A stretch of DNA of 64,000 nt from Pedobacter ginsengisoli (lineage in GTDB: Bacteria > Bacteroidota > Bacteroidia > Sphingobacteriales > Sphingobacteriaceae): positions 1,984,001-2,048,000 of the forward strand of contig NZ_CP024091.1 of the NCBI RefSeq assembly GCF_002736205.1, given 5' to 3'. Below, one piece after another: positions 53,579 to 62,005 of the stretch. A model generated the notes under the pieces. It had not been told where the DNA came from. It ran no database searches and saw nothing but the letters and a program-made list of their open reading frames with translations. Every line of letters starts with the position of its first letter. The stretch's first letter is position 1. The translations under genes and the position numbers were made by a program.

Positions 53579-55516
53579 ATGGGTCATCATAAACACATCC
53601 AAAAGCTAAGTGCTGCAGGTTTATTAATTAGTCTAGGTATCATCTACGGAGATATCGGTACCTCTCCTCTCTACGTATTTAAGGCAATTATCGGTGATCG
53701 GCTGATTACACAGGACCTTATTTTAGGAGGTTTATCGTGTATAGTGTGGACACTTACCTTACAAACCACCATTAAATACGTTGTTATTACTTTACAGGCG
53801 GACAACAAGGGTGAAGGTGGAATTTTTTCTCTCTTCTCTTTGGTTAAACGAAAAGCCAAATGGCTGATTATACCTGCTATGGTTGGTGGGGCTGCTTTAC
53901 TGGCTGACGGAATAATGACTCCGGCCGTTACGGTTTCGGCCGCTATTGAAGGCTTAGGGCTTATTTACCAAGATTTACCTACTGTACCTATTGTACTGGC
54001 CATAATTATTTTTCTATTTGGCTTACAGCAATTTGGAACCTCGCTTGTGGGTAAGGCCTTTGGTCCTATTATGTGGCTTTGGTTTACCATGATTGCTGTT
54101 CTGGGTTTTGTTCATATTATGGAGTTGCCAATAATATTAAAGGCTATTAATCCTTATTATGCTTACCATATTCTTACTACTAACCCAGAGGCCTTTTTAA
54201 TAATCGGAGCGGTATTTTTATGTACTACCGGAGCCGAGGCCCTGTATTCAGACTTAGGCCATTGTGGACGCTCTAACATCAGAATTAGCTGGATCTATGT
54301 AAAGATATGTTTAATACTAAACTACATGGGCCAGGGTGTTTGGTTGTGGAATTTACAAGGTACACACCTGGGCGATGTAAATCCATTTTACCACTTAATG
54401 CCAGACTGGTTCCTGATATACGGTATTGCTATTGCAACTGTTGCTGCTGCTATTGCCAGTCAGGCCCTTATTTCGGGCTCGTTTACGCTTATTGCAGAGG
54501 CTGTAAGGTTAAACCTTTGGCCTAAGGTTAAAATTAATTATCCGAGTGAGCAGAAAGGTCAGTTATATGTACCATCAATGAACTGGATATTAATGGTTGG
54601 TTGTATAATTGTTGTGTTGATTTTCCAGAAATCAGTAAATATGGAGGCCGCATATGGTTTATCTATTACGGTTGCCATGTTAATGACTACTATTCTGGTT
54701 TCTGTTTTCCTATTAAGGAAAAAGGTTCCAAAATATTTAATAGGTATATTCCTGCTTATATATGGCATTATTGAACTTACGTTTTTGGCTGGAAATGCTG
54801 CAAAAATTCTTCATGGTGGATGGTTTACTTTAATTCTGGGTATTACATTGTTCTCGGTTATGTGGACATGGCATAACGGACGCAGAATTAGAAACAGATA
54901 CATGAAGTTTGTGGATATTCAGGATTTTTATCCGCTGATTAGGAACATAAGTGCTGATAAATCTATTGCCAAATACTCATCTAACCTGGTATACTTAACC
55001 AGTGCCAATTTTAACACCGAAATTGAGTCGTCGGTTATTTATTCTATTATTCAAAAACACCCTAAAAGAGCAGATGTTTATTGGTTGCTGCACGTAGACG
55101 TTACTGATGAGCCTTATACCCTTGAATATGAAGTAGACCAAATGATACCTGGAAAATTGATTAGAATTGATTTTAGACTAGGTTTTAGGGTTGAACAAAG
55201 GGTGAATGCATTGTTTAGAAAAGTGGTTGAAGAATTGGTTCACAGTGGTGAAATTGATATCACAAGTAAATATGAGTCGTTAAAGGCTCAAAAGATTCCC
55301 GGAGATTTTAGATTTGTTGTTTTAGAGAAGATTATTTCGAACTCTAACAGCTTGAAATTTATTGAAAGGGTTACTATGTCTTATCACAGAATATTAAAGC
55401 TTTTAAGTATTTCTGAGAAGAGAGGTTTTGGACTAGACTCTAGTTTTGTTACCGTAGAAAAGGTACCATTACTGGTGGATATACCCGAGCCGATCATCTT
55501 AAAAAGGATAAAATAG
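53579..55516 (+). CDS. kup: KUP/HAK/KT family potassium uptake protein
   Basis: The 645-residue protein begins with the KUP signature, LGIIYGDIGTSPLYVFKAI (about residues 19-37). It continues with ADNKGEGGIFSLFSLVKR (about 74-91), the family's GEGG loop, LADGIMTPAVTVSAAIEGL (about 107-125), the TM region TTGAEALYSDLGHCGRSNIRISW and SQALISGSFTLIAEAVRLNLWP. Twelve membrane segments are followed by a cytoplasmic tail of about 200 residues (from NRYMKFVDIQDFYPLI). It imports potassium with protons across the inner membrane. It stands alone with its own promoter; the island begins after it at the tRNA genes. Confidence 0.97.
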   Translation: MGHHKHIQKLSAAGLLISLGIIYGDIGTSPLYVFKAIIGDRLITQDLILGGLSCIVWTLTLQTTIKYVVITLQADNKGEGGIFSLFSLVKRKAKWLIIPAMVGGAALLADGIMTPAVTVSAAIEGLGLIYQDLPTVPIVLAIIIFLFGLQQFGTSLVGKAFGPIMWLWFTMIAVLGFVHIMELPIILKAINPYYAYHILTTNPEAFLIIGAVFLCTTGAEALYSDLGHCGRSNIRISWIYVKICLILNYMGQGVWLWNLQGTHLGDVNPFYHLMPDWFLIYGIAIATVAAAIASQALISGSFTLIAEAVRLNLWPKVKINYPSEQKGQLYVPSMNWILMVGCIIVVLIFQKSVNMEAAYGLSITVAMLMTTILVSVFLLRKKVPKYLIGIFLLIYGIIELTFLAGNAAKILHGGWFTLILGITLFSVMWTWHNGRRIRNRYMKFVDIQDFYPLIRNISADKSIAKYSSNLVYLTSANFNTEIESSVIYSIIQKHPKRADVYWLLHVDVTDEPYTLEYEVDQMIPGKLIRIDFRLGFRVEQRVNALFRKVVEELVHSGEIDITSKYESLKAQKIPGDFRFVVLEKIISNSNSLKFIERVTMSYHRILKLLSISEKRGFGLDSSFVTVEKVPLLVDIPEPIILKRIK

Positions 55517-55621
55517 GTTTATTTTGTGAGAGCAGAAAAATGAAGGGTAATGAGAATTAATGAGTTAAGTAAATACTCAAAAATATTTCTTAATTTATTT
55601 AGTAGAATAACATTATAATCC

Positions 55622-55629
55622 TATCTTTG
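55622..55629 (+). promoter_or_regulatory. Promoter -7 element of the tRNA-Lys genes
   Basis: TATCTTTG fits TAnnTTTG, 25 bases before the mature 5' end of the first tRNA. Confidence 0.6.
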
Positions 55630-55653
55630 CACCCTCATCAAACAAAGGAGCAT

Positions 55654-55729
55654 GATTCCGTAGCTCAGCTGGTAGAGCATTACACTTTTAATGTAGTGGT
55701 CCTGGGTTCGAATCCCAGCGGGATCACCA
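55654..55729 (+). tRNA. tRNA-Lys (TTT), first copy, CCA encoded
   Basis: A complete cloverleaf: acceptor GATTCCG pairs with CGGGATC (one G-U), D-arm TAGCTCAGCTGGTAGAGC, anticodon loop ACTTTTAAT with anticodon TTT (lysine), T-arm CCTGGGTTCGAATCCCAGC, discriminator A and encoded CCA (55727-55729). Confidence 0.97.
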
Positions 55730-55752
55730 AACTTTAAAGAAGTTTAAAGTTT
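55729..55752 (+). repeat. Hairpin between the two tRNA-Lys genes
   Basis: Arms aaactttaaa (55729-55738) and tttaaagttt (55743-55752) around GAAG. Being AT-only it is a weak terminator or processing signal; it starts at the last base of the encoded CCA. Confidence 0.5.
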
Positions 55753-55767
55753 TTGTTTGATGAGAAT

Positions 55768-55840
55768 GATTCCGTAGCTCAGCTGGTAGAGCATTACACT
55801 TTTAATGTAGTGGTCCTGGGTTCGAATCCCAGCGGGATCA
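55768..55840 (+). tRNA. tRNA-Lys (TTT), second copy, CCA not encoded
   Basis: The 73-base body is identical to the first copy through the discriminator A, but the next bases are CAA instead of CCA, so the end must be added by the nucleotidyltransferase. The break in identity exactly after the discriminator, beside an integrase gene, is what one expects at an integration junction. Confidence 0.96.
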
Positions 55841-55841
55841 C

Positions 55842-55867
55842 AAAAGGCGCAAGAGATTGCGCCTTTT
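55842..55867 (+). terminator. Intrinsic terminator after the tRNA-Lys genes
   Basis: Arms aaaaggcgcaa (55842-55852) and ttgcgcctttt (55857-55867) around a GAGA tetraloop. Confidence 0.88.
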
Positions 55868-55941
55868 CTGTTTATATGGCAGTTTAAACGGTCATCTGTT
55901 AAAAATAATAGGTCATTTCTACCCATAATAATCCACTACTA

Positions 55942-55990
55942 CTGGTGCCCCTTCTGGTGCCCAAATGTAATCGGTAATTTTGGGCACCAG
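55942..55990. repeat. CTGGTGCCC repeats, candidate recombinase arm or att sites
   Basis: CTGGTGCCC occurs at 55942-55950 and, as CTGGTGCCCAAA, at 55954-55965. The exact reverse complement TTTGGGCACCAG is at 55979-55990. A direct plus an inverted copy, between tRNA and integrase gene, is the pattern of recombinase-binding sites. Confidence 0.5.
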
Positions 55991-56061
55991 TTATCAAGAA
56001 AACTTGATTAACGACTGGAGACAATCTGAAAAAACAAAATGTTTTATCAAAAGATTGAGAA

Positions 56062-57351
56062 ATGAAAAGCAACCAAAATCTTAAAATCCTGTTCTGGCAC
56101 CGCAAGTCAAAAAAGGATTCAAAAAACTATGCACCAATTATTTGCAGAATATCAATTGATGGTGAAGATGTCGAAATTTCTACGGGACAAAAGGTACATG
56201 TAGACAATTGGGACGTTAAATCAAAAAAGGTAATAAAGTCTGAAAATTCAAAGAAAATCAATACGGAACTTAATCGTATTGCAAGTTTGTTGGAGGTCAA
56301 TTTCACGGTTCTGAAAACCAAGTACGCGTTAATTACCCCATCAATGCTGAAAAACACCTACAAAAATGTCACCATTGACGTCAAGCAACAAGATGATCCT
56401 CACACAATTCCTTCATTAATGGAGTTAGTCGGTATCCATATAAATGAATTCGGCATGTTGGTAGATAAAGGCCTAAGATCGAAGGAAACTTTGAAGCAAT
56501 GGAATGCCACTAAGAAAAAAATAGCCGAATTTTTGGACACACAATTAAAGGTTAACGATATCAAATTAGATGATATTGAATATTCATTTGCCCAAAAGTT
56601 CTTGAATTATCTTGTTTTAAAGCGATTTCCCTCCTTGAAAGATGCCGCCGCAATGAAGCAGATCAAAAACCTGAAGCAAATTTTAAATATAGCAGAAGCA
56701 AACCAATGGATATTAAAGAACCCTATTGAGAAATTTAAATGTGGTTCTGAAGATCCCGAAATTAAGCCCTTGGAAATCTTTGAAGTCGAAAAAATATGGC
56801 GCAAAAAGCTTACAATTGACCGTCTTGTTAAAGTTAGGGATGCCTTTATATTTCAATGTTTTACGGGCTTTGCATATCAGGACATCTATAATCTTACCAA
56901 AGAGCATATTGTTTATGTCGGCTCTGACAATGAAAAATGGCTTGTGAAAGAACGGGGCAAGACTAAAGTGACTGAGATGGTTCCCATTTTACCCATCGTG
57001 GATGAACTAATCACTAAATATGAAAACAGTCCATACTGTATGATATATAATCGCCTTATTCCTGTAAACAGTAATTTCAGGTACAATTCTTATCTCAAAG
57101 AACTTTCTGATGTGTGTGATATCGGAAAGCCCCTAAACAGCCACCTTGCCCGCCATACATTTGCAGATATGATGCTGAATGTACTAAACTTTCCTTTAGA
57201 GGATGTGAGCAAAATGCTCGGACATAAAAACATCCGTACCACCCAAAGGTATGCTAGGATTAGGAAAAGTCGGATCGGTAAAAAGATGAAAGAAGCAAAA
57301 AATATAATATTTGATGAAGCTGGAGAATTAAAGCGGTTTGCCATGATCTAG
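56062..57351 (+). CDS. Tyrosine recombinase/site-specific integrase
   Basis: The 429-residue protein has an N-terminal arm-binding domain (about 1-110: LKILFWHRKSKKDSKNYAPIICRISIDGEDVEIST), a SAM-like core-binding domain (about 125-225) and a C-terminal catalytic domain. In the catalytic part, box II is complete: HLARHTFA (about residue 381, HxxR) and MLGHKNIRTTQRYARI (about 400-415, with the His and nucleophile Tyr). The first arginine of box I is missing: the sequence reads CFTGFAYQDIYNL, as in many Bacteroidota conjugative-element integrases. It would insert and excise the element at the neighbouring tRNA-Lys. The gene is on the plus strand, facing away from the tRNA, with its own terminator, and is convergent with the defence genes. 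Confidence 0.94.
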   Translation: MKSNQNLKILFWHRKSKKDSKNYAPIICRISIDGEDVEISTGQKVHVDNWDVKSKKVIKSENSKKINTELNRIASLLEVNFTVLKTKYALITPSMLKNTYKNVTIDVKQQDDPHTIPSLMELVGIHINEFGMLVDKGLRSKETLKQWNATKKKIAEFLDTQLKVNDIKLDDIEYSFAQKFLNYLVLKRFPSLKDAAAMKQIKNLKQILNIAEANQWILKNPIEKFKCGSEDPEIKPLEIFEVEKIWRKKLTIDRLVKVRDAFIFQCFTGFAYQDIYNLTKEHIVYVGSDNEKWLVKERGKTKVTEMVPILPIVDELITKYENSPYCMIYNRLIPVNSNFRYNSYLKELSDVCDIGKPLNSHLARHTFADMMLNVLNFPLEDVSKMLGHKNIRTTQRYARIRKSRIGKKMKEAKNIIFDEAGELKRFAMI

Positions 57352-57385
57352 CGCTAAAAAAATTATTTAAATTTTCGTACATATC

Positions 57386-57426
57386 TAGTCCTGTTAAGAT
57401 ATGTAATACCTTGACAGGACTATTTT
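57386..57426 (+). terminator. Intrinsic terminator of the integrase gene
   Basis: Arms tagtcctgt (57386-57394) and acaggacta (57414-57422), then TTTT. It lies 34 bases after the integrase stop and 72 bases before the end of the convergent PIN gene. Confidence 0.75.
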
Positions 57427-57497
57427 GGAACAGTAAAGTTGGTTAGGAAAGTATATGTATAAGATGGGAATTTACAACTATTATATAGTTTGTTGTA

Positions 57498-58625
57498 TCA
57501 CTCAAAATCGAGTACATCATTCAGCTCTTCGGAAGCTTCAATTTCAAAACTTGAGATTTCCTGAAAATTGTTTGATGTAATTAAATTCACCTCAAACCAT
57601 ACTCGCTTTTCAAGTTGCGCGGCAACATAGTAGTTGTTCCAATCATGATCGTAGATGCTTAACATACCCTCTTCAATATGGTATGCTTCGGATTTATCAA
57701 CAAATACATCCAATTGGCAAGTAAGAGAAACTTTTAGTGAAATTGAGATTTCCTCTTCTGAAAGTATTTCAGCCTCGATGTCCTTATAATCGAAATCTTC
57801 ATACATCATATCAATCGTGGGGTCTTCGAAAATATCCCCCAATCCAATTTCAGAACTATTAAAAGATTTGAAAGAAAGTTTGTTTAAGATCATATGTTCG
57901 ACCTTTGTCCTGAAGATTGATGAAGCAAATACGGGGTCTTTGAAGAATGCCAATGTTTCATCGGAAATGATTTTATCGGTATGTATCGTAAGTTCAGCCG
58001 AGGCGTCCTCTAAGGTTTTAACGACTTTCACGGCAACTTCTGGAACACCTATTTCATCCAGCTCTTCGACCAAGTCTTCATGAAGGTCAAATTTGTCACT
58101 ATTGCAAAAATCTGTGTGGTTATTTGAAACCAAAATTACCTTGGGCTTTACTATGCCTTCATGCTCAGAATATCTTTCCATGATGTCCATTATATTGGCC
58201 CAAATTGTTGCATCTTGATATCCTACCCCAGCAGAATTGAATGGTTTAATTCGTTTAACGGCCTTTTTTAAGATTTCATTCTGTTGACCCCTTGATGGAA
58301 GTTTAAGGATTTCACAATTCAGTTCCTTAATTCGCTTTCTTAATTTAGTGATATAGCCGTCTGTTATGCTTTTTGCGGCTTCTACTTCAGTTTCATTGAG
58401 TACAGATATTTCTGTTTCATCATATAAAATTTTTGCAGCACGCTTGAGGTCTTTGAAAGCCTTCGAAGTATTTTCTAAGTAATGCTTAACCATTTCCTCA
58501 ATCACGGCCTTTGGAAAGCATACCTTATACCCCTCATCTTTGGCTTTACTAGTCAACTTCATGATACTCGCATTCTTTAGATTGAGATCGGCATTGACAG
58601 CGTTGGTGTCGATGATAATATACAT
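57498..58625 (-). CDS. PIN-domain protein (DUF4935-like), putative nuclease
   Basis: The 375-residue protein has an N-terminal PIN-like fold. Residues that could form the metal site are Asp6 in MYIIIDTNAV, Glu43/44 in PKAVIEEMVKHY, Asp138 in FNSAGVGYQDATIWANIM and Asp172 in KVILVSNNHTDFC. This order matches DUF4935 nuclease-like proteins, and all four positions are filled, so it may be an active RNase. The C-terminal half (about 200-375) is acidic and beta-rich (EAEILSEEEISISLKVSLTCQL) and of unknown role, perhaps regulatory. The gene lies 57 bases after the two-TM gene on the same strand, so it could be the third gene of the Argonaute operon, or an independent toxin-like gene. It converges with the integrase gene. 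Confidence 0.8.
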   Translation of the reverse strand: MYIIIDTNAVNADLNLKNASIMKLTSKAKDEGYKVCFPKAVIEEMVKHYLENTSKAFKDLKRAAKILYDETEISVLNETEVEAAKSITDGYITKLRKRIKELNCEILKLPSRGQQNEILKKAVKRIKPFNSAGVGYQDATIWANIMDIMERYSEHEGIVKPKVILVSNNHTDFCNSDKFDLHEDLVEELDEIGVPEVAVKVVKTLEDASAELTIHTDKIISDETLAFFKDPVFASSIFRTKVEHMILNKLSFKSFNSSEIGLGDIFEDPTIDMMYEDFDYKDIEAEILSEEEISISLKVSLTCQLDVFVDKSEAYHIEEGMLSIYDHDWNNYYVAAQLEKRVWFEVNLITSNNFQEISSFEIEASEELNDVLDFE

Positions 58626-58682
58626 TTTTTTAGTCTGTTCTATAAGCTCTATGAAACTATCACTTAATTATTGTTATTCAAG

Positions 58683-59570
58683 TTAACGTTGCTCATTATA
58701 ATTGAAGAGCTTGTTAATAAATGTTCTGAAAAAACTTGCGAAGTTTCCTTTCCATCCCCAAATGGCAAAGACACCCACACCCGAGAAACTACTTAAAAAT
58801 ACTATCATTTTTACAGTTAATGGATAATCTTTTTCACTATTATTAAGTTTCCAAATCACATAAAACACTAGGGCTATAAGTCCGATAATTATCAGACGAG
58901 AAAAGATTTTTGCAAACAAATCAGCCCTAGCATTAAAACTTGGCACAAATCCGTTCAAATAATAAAATTCTCTATCAGTCAACAATGCTTTTTTCGAAAA
59001 AGCTATTTCAATCGCTTTAATCGACAAAACATTTAGAAAGTCTTCTTCAAAGAAAGGGAACGATTTTAACCATAAATGGTGGAACATTTTATTGATAGCC
59101 TCATTTTGATAGTGGCCATCATTTGCAAGATATTGGTAAACAAGCGACACTTGATGAAAATCCCCTTTAGCGTTATAATTTTCAGCAAGAATATTTCTGA
59201 AAGTGTCCTTTATTCTCTTATTTATCGAATCAGCACCATTGTATGAAATGGAGATCACATTTCTAATCCACTGAGTATCAAAATTAAATTTTCTAACCGT
59301 ACAAACTATGGCAAATAAAACATAGTTGTCGTAAATCCAATGGCTGTCTTTAGTTGGCTGTCGTTTATTAAATATTGTATAATATTTTAAAGCGTTCTGA
59401 TCATCGTTAGATTTGAGACATATCAGTAAATTTAGAGCTAAATCACCAGCATTATGAATATCATCAGAAAACTCTCCAACTTCTTGTTTCAAGATTTCAT
59501 TTAATAATGGAGCAATTTGCGAATCGGCAAATTGGCTCAAATATCCTGATTGCTGTTCTAAATAAACCAT
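58683..59570 (-). CDS. Two-TM membrane protein overlapping the Argonaute gene, putative effector
   Basis: I do not recognise a named family. The 295-residue protein has a mainly helical soluble N-terminal part (about residues 1-220; helical hairpins such as NAGDLALNLLICLKSNDDQNALKYYTIF, tetratricopeptide-like in feel) and two C-terminal membrane segments (about 225-241, SRLIIIGLIALVFYVIW; and 252-272, TVKMIVFLSSFSGVGVFAIWGW). No signal peptide is present. The start codon lies inside the Argonaute gene (13-base overlap, 59558-59570), so translation is coupled and a complex with it is likely. In inactive long Argonaute systems a nuclease, Sir2-type or membrane protein serves as toxic effector; by position and topology this is the membrane type. 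That is inference. Confidence 0.78.
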   Translation of the reverse strand: MVYLEQQSGYLSQFADSQIAPLLNEILKQEVGEFSDDIHNAGDLALNLLICLKSNDDQNALKYYTIFNKRQPTKDSHWIYDNYVLFAIVCTVRKFNFDTQWIRNVISISYNGADSINKRIKDTFRNILAENYNAKGDFHQVSLVYQYLANDGHYQNEAINKMFHHLWLKSFPFFEEDFLNVLSIKAIEIAFSKKALLTDREFYYLNGFVPSFNARADLFAKIFSRLIIIGLIALVFYVIWKLNNSEKDYPLTVKMIVFLSSFSGVGVFAIWGWKGNFASFFRTFINKLFNYNEQR

Positions 59571-61840
59571 TTTTTATTTCGAAGAGGTTTAACAAACAAG
59601 GAGTCCCATCCATCAATAGTGTTGAGCTTGTTTAATTGCTCTGTAATCAATGAAGCATACAATAATGATACAGGTAATTGGGATGGCTTAAAAGTTCTGT
59701 AGGAAATGTTAGTGAGGCGAAAAACTTGTTGTACAATATAAGTTACATCAGTAAATGTGGATTTAGGATGAACCCGAATTACAAGAGGTCCGGTAAAGCC
59801 TTGCCTATCCGTTTTAACATCCGCAGGGCCTTTTAATTGTAACAAACATACTCCAGGCTCCAACAATAAATTAGTTCCTCTCTCTGGGGTAAATTTTCCT
59901 TTAACCGAATTACTATATCTAGAAGATAATCCCTTTTGGTCTACATCAAAAATCATAAATGGATGATTCTCACCAAACGAAACAAATGAAAATTTGATGT
60001 CATATTGCGGATATTGAGCAACCAATTCTCCAACTACTTCCACCTCCAAATCCTTCATTGGCTTGAAAACATGGAAAATGATTCGGACAATTTCCCCATC
60101 ATTCCAGCCTTGCTCATCGGAAATTGTATCTATGGAACCTTTTAAGCTAGACAAAAGTTCCTTAAAATAATCCTCATAAGCCACTTCTCTAGAACGATTA
60201 CTGAAGATATATTTTCCATCAGCATTAAAAAAAGTGGTTATTCCAACCATCCGGTGTTGTTGAGCACCAGCATATAAATTTGATCTGATGAGAGAACTTC
60301 CAACACCAACAATTAACTCATGAGCAATATTAGGGCTTGAAGGAAGTATCCAAGGTGTGCCACCTAGCTTAGCATACATTTGCAGAGCACAGGAATCGAG
60401 AGTAAATTTTGGACTTCTAACATTAGGTTCTTTGATATACTGGACAGTTATGCCGCGTTGAAGTAAATATGCTTTTGAAAGCCAATAACTATCTTCGGAT
60501 GGGATTTTTTTCTTAAACTCATCTCTGGTTTCAATGATAGCTATGTCAAAATTTTCATTGTGAGTTTCTACTGCTTTCTTGATCGCATTTAAAAACACGC
60601 TATTATCATAGCTGTCCACTTCGACTAAATGAAAATTTATCGAGTGTAGCCTATACATTGCAAGAAATCCTTTAGTAAATGTTGGGGACTCATCAAATCC
60701 GTCTTTAAGCCTCCCTAAGAATTGCGTAAAAGCTCCGCTTGAAGTTTTGTGACAAACAACAAGAACTTTTGGACTACTAACTTCAAAAAATTTACCGTAG
60801 TCATAGGGTCCATATTGTGCCAAGCCCTTTATTGGAGAAATATCAGTTTTACTGAAAGAAACATCAAAAAGGTATCTAGGACTGTCTAGACTTAGAGAAG
60901 GAAAAGAAGTAGTACTATTTCTGCTTATGGTAAAACAAAAACCATCTCCATTTTTATACTCGAGTTGTGAAAGTACGCCTGCTAATCGGGATATTTCACT
61001 ATATAAAATAGCAGGGTCATTTCTTTGAAATTCCTTTTGCTTTACATTAGCGAGAATACTTTCTGCTCTTGCAGACCCCACCACAAATTCTAAATACAGA
61101 CGAATATTTTCATAGGTCTTATTTAAATATAAATCCTTCAATAGATAAAATTGATCGCCTTGATTCGTTTCAACTAACGCTTGATTTCCTTCCAGTTTCT
61201 TAACTCTACCTACTGTACGAAATATTGGAGCCACAACATCCTGACTAGTTTCATAACGTACAAGATTTGCGACTTCAAGCGTGTTTATGTCAAACCCACT
61301 ATCCTGCAATTTTTGGCAATTTTGGCGAAGAGCCCATTTATATGAACTTCCAATCACAAGTAAAAATGTCTTGACACCTTGTATGGTTGATCTTTTTAAT
61401 TCGAGTTCATTTAGTTTTTTATAAGTTATAGTAGCTTTTAGATTCGAAGGTAATTCATTTAATATGAGATTGTGGTCGTCTTTAGTCGAAGGAAAGGTAA
61501 ACGGATTAAATGAAGGCTTGATTTGTGGAAACCTTTCCTTGAAAGCTCTAAAAAAAATATGGCGTATGAGAGATCCTACAATAGACGCCTCATCTTTTAC
61601 TCTAATTTTACTCAGTTGGCCTAGCATCGGCAAATCTTCTTTGCTAGGCGAAATATAGATATAGCTATCTTTCTTGAAGAATGAATATTGTTGGTTATGT
61701 TGTTCTCTTAATTCTTCTATTTTTCCTTCCTCCCAAGGTATGCGCTGGATTTGAAAGTCGTCGAATGGGATTTCTATTGGAAAAATATTACTTTTTAAAT
61801 TCATTCTTCTAGTTGGTTTTGATGATGTCACAGAACTCAT
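59558..61840 (-). CDS. Prokaryotic Argonaute, long form with inactive PIWI domain
   Basis: The 760-residue protein has the long layout: N/L1 region (about 15-165), a reduced PAZ-like/L2 region (about 170-300), MID (about 335-500) and PIWI (about 505-755). Recognisable family sequences are IKGLAQYGPYDYG (338-349), KVLVVCHKTSSGAFTQFL, the MID guide-end pocket with Tyr452, Lys456 and Gln467 in SYWLSKAYLLQRGITVQ, and ALQMYAKLGGTPWIL (485-499). At the C-terminus is FRLTNISYRTFKPSQLPVSL (707-726). The catalytic tetrad is broken: the first Asp is Gly514 in IVGVGSS, and the third position reads HVFKP (about 590-594) instead of H-K-D-G. So it should bind guide and target but not cut. Its last 13 bases overlap the membrane-protein gene. 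A second ATG at residue 13 is possible. Confidence 0.9.
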   Translation of the reverse strand: MSSVTSSKPTRRMNLKSNIFPIEIPFDDFQIQRIPWEEGKIEELREQHNQQYSFFKKDSYIYISPSKEDLPMLGQLSKIRVKDEASIVGSLIRHIFFRAFKERFPQIKPSFNPFTFPSTKDDHNLILNELPSNLKATITYKKLNELELKRSTIQGVKTFLLVIGSSYKWALRQNCQKLQDSGFDINTLEVANLVRYETSQDVVAPIFRTVGRVKKLEGNQALVETNQGDQFYLLKDLYLNKTYENIRLYLEFVVGSARAESILANVKQKEFQRNDPAILYSEISRLAGVLSQLEYKNGDGFCFTISRNSTTSFPSLSLDSPRYLFDVSFSKTDISPIKGLAQYGPYDYGKFFEVSSPKVLVVCHKTSSGAFTQFLGRLKDGFDESPTFTKGFLAMYRLHSINFHLVEVDSYDNSVFLNAIKKAVETHNENFDIAIIETRDEFKKKIPSEDSYWLSKAYLLQRGITVQYIKEPNVRSPKFTLDSCALQMYAKLGGTPWILPSSPNIAHELIVGVGSSLIRSNLYAGAQQHRMVGITTFFNADGKYIFSNRSREVAYEDYFKELLSSLKGSIDTISDEQGWNDGEIVRIIFHVFKPMKDLEVEVVGELVAQYPQYDIKFSFVSFGENHPFMIFDVDQKGLSSRYSNSVKGKFTPERGTNLLLEPGVCLLQLKGPADVKTDRQGFTGPLVIRVHPKSTFTDVTYIVQQVFRLTNISYRTFKPSQLPVSLLYASLITEQLNKLNTIDGWDSLFVKPLRNKKWFI

Positions 61841-62005
61841 CTAACTTAGTTATGCATTGTGATACAACTATTTGAATGAGTGCGATAACTGCAAGTTAAT
61901 AAGTTAATAGAAATTAAAACGAATAATAGTTTCAACATTTTAACAAATGGATGAGTCTTTTCAATCAAATCTATCATCAAAAAAAGACGATAAAAATTCA
62001 TTTAT

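Noticed and set aside
55744..55926. Minus-strand frame covering the second tRNA-Lys
   Set aside because: It is the antisense of a tRNA gene and the adjoining terminator; its conserved look comes from the tRNA.
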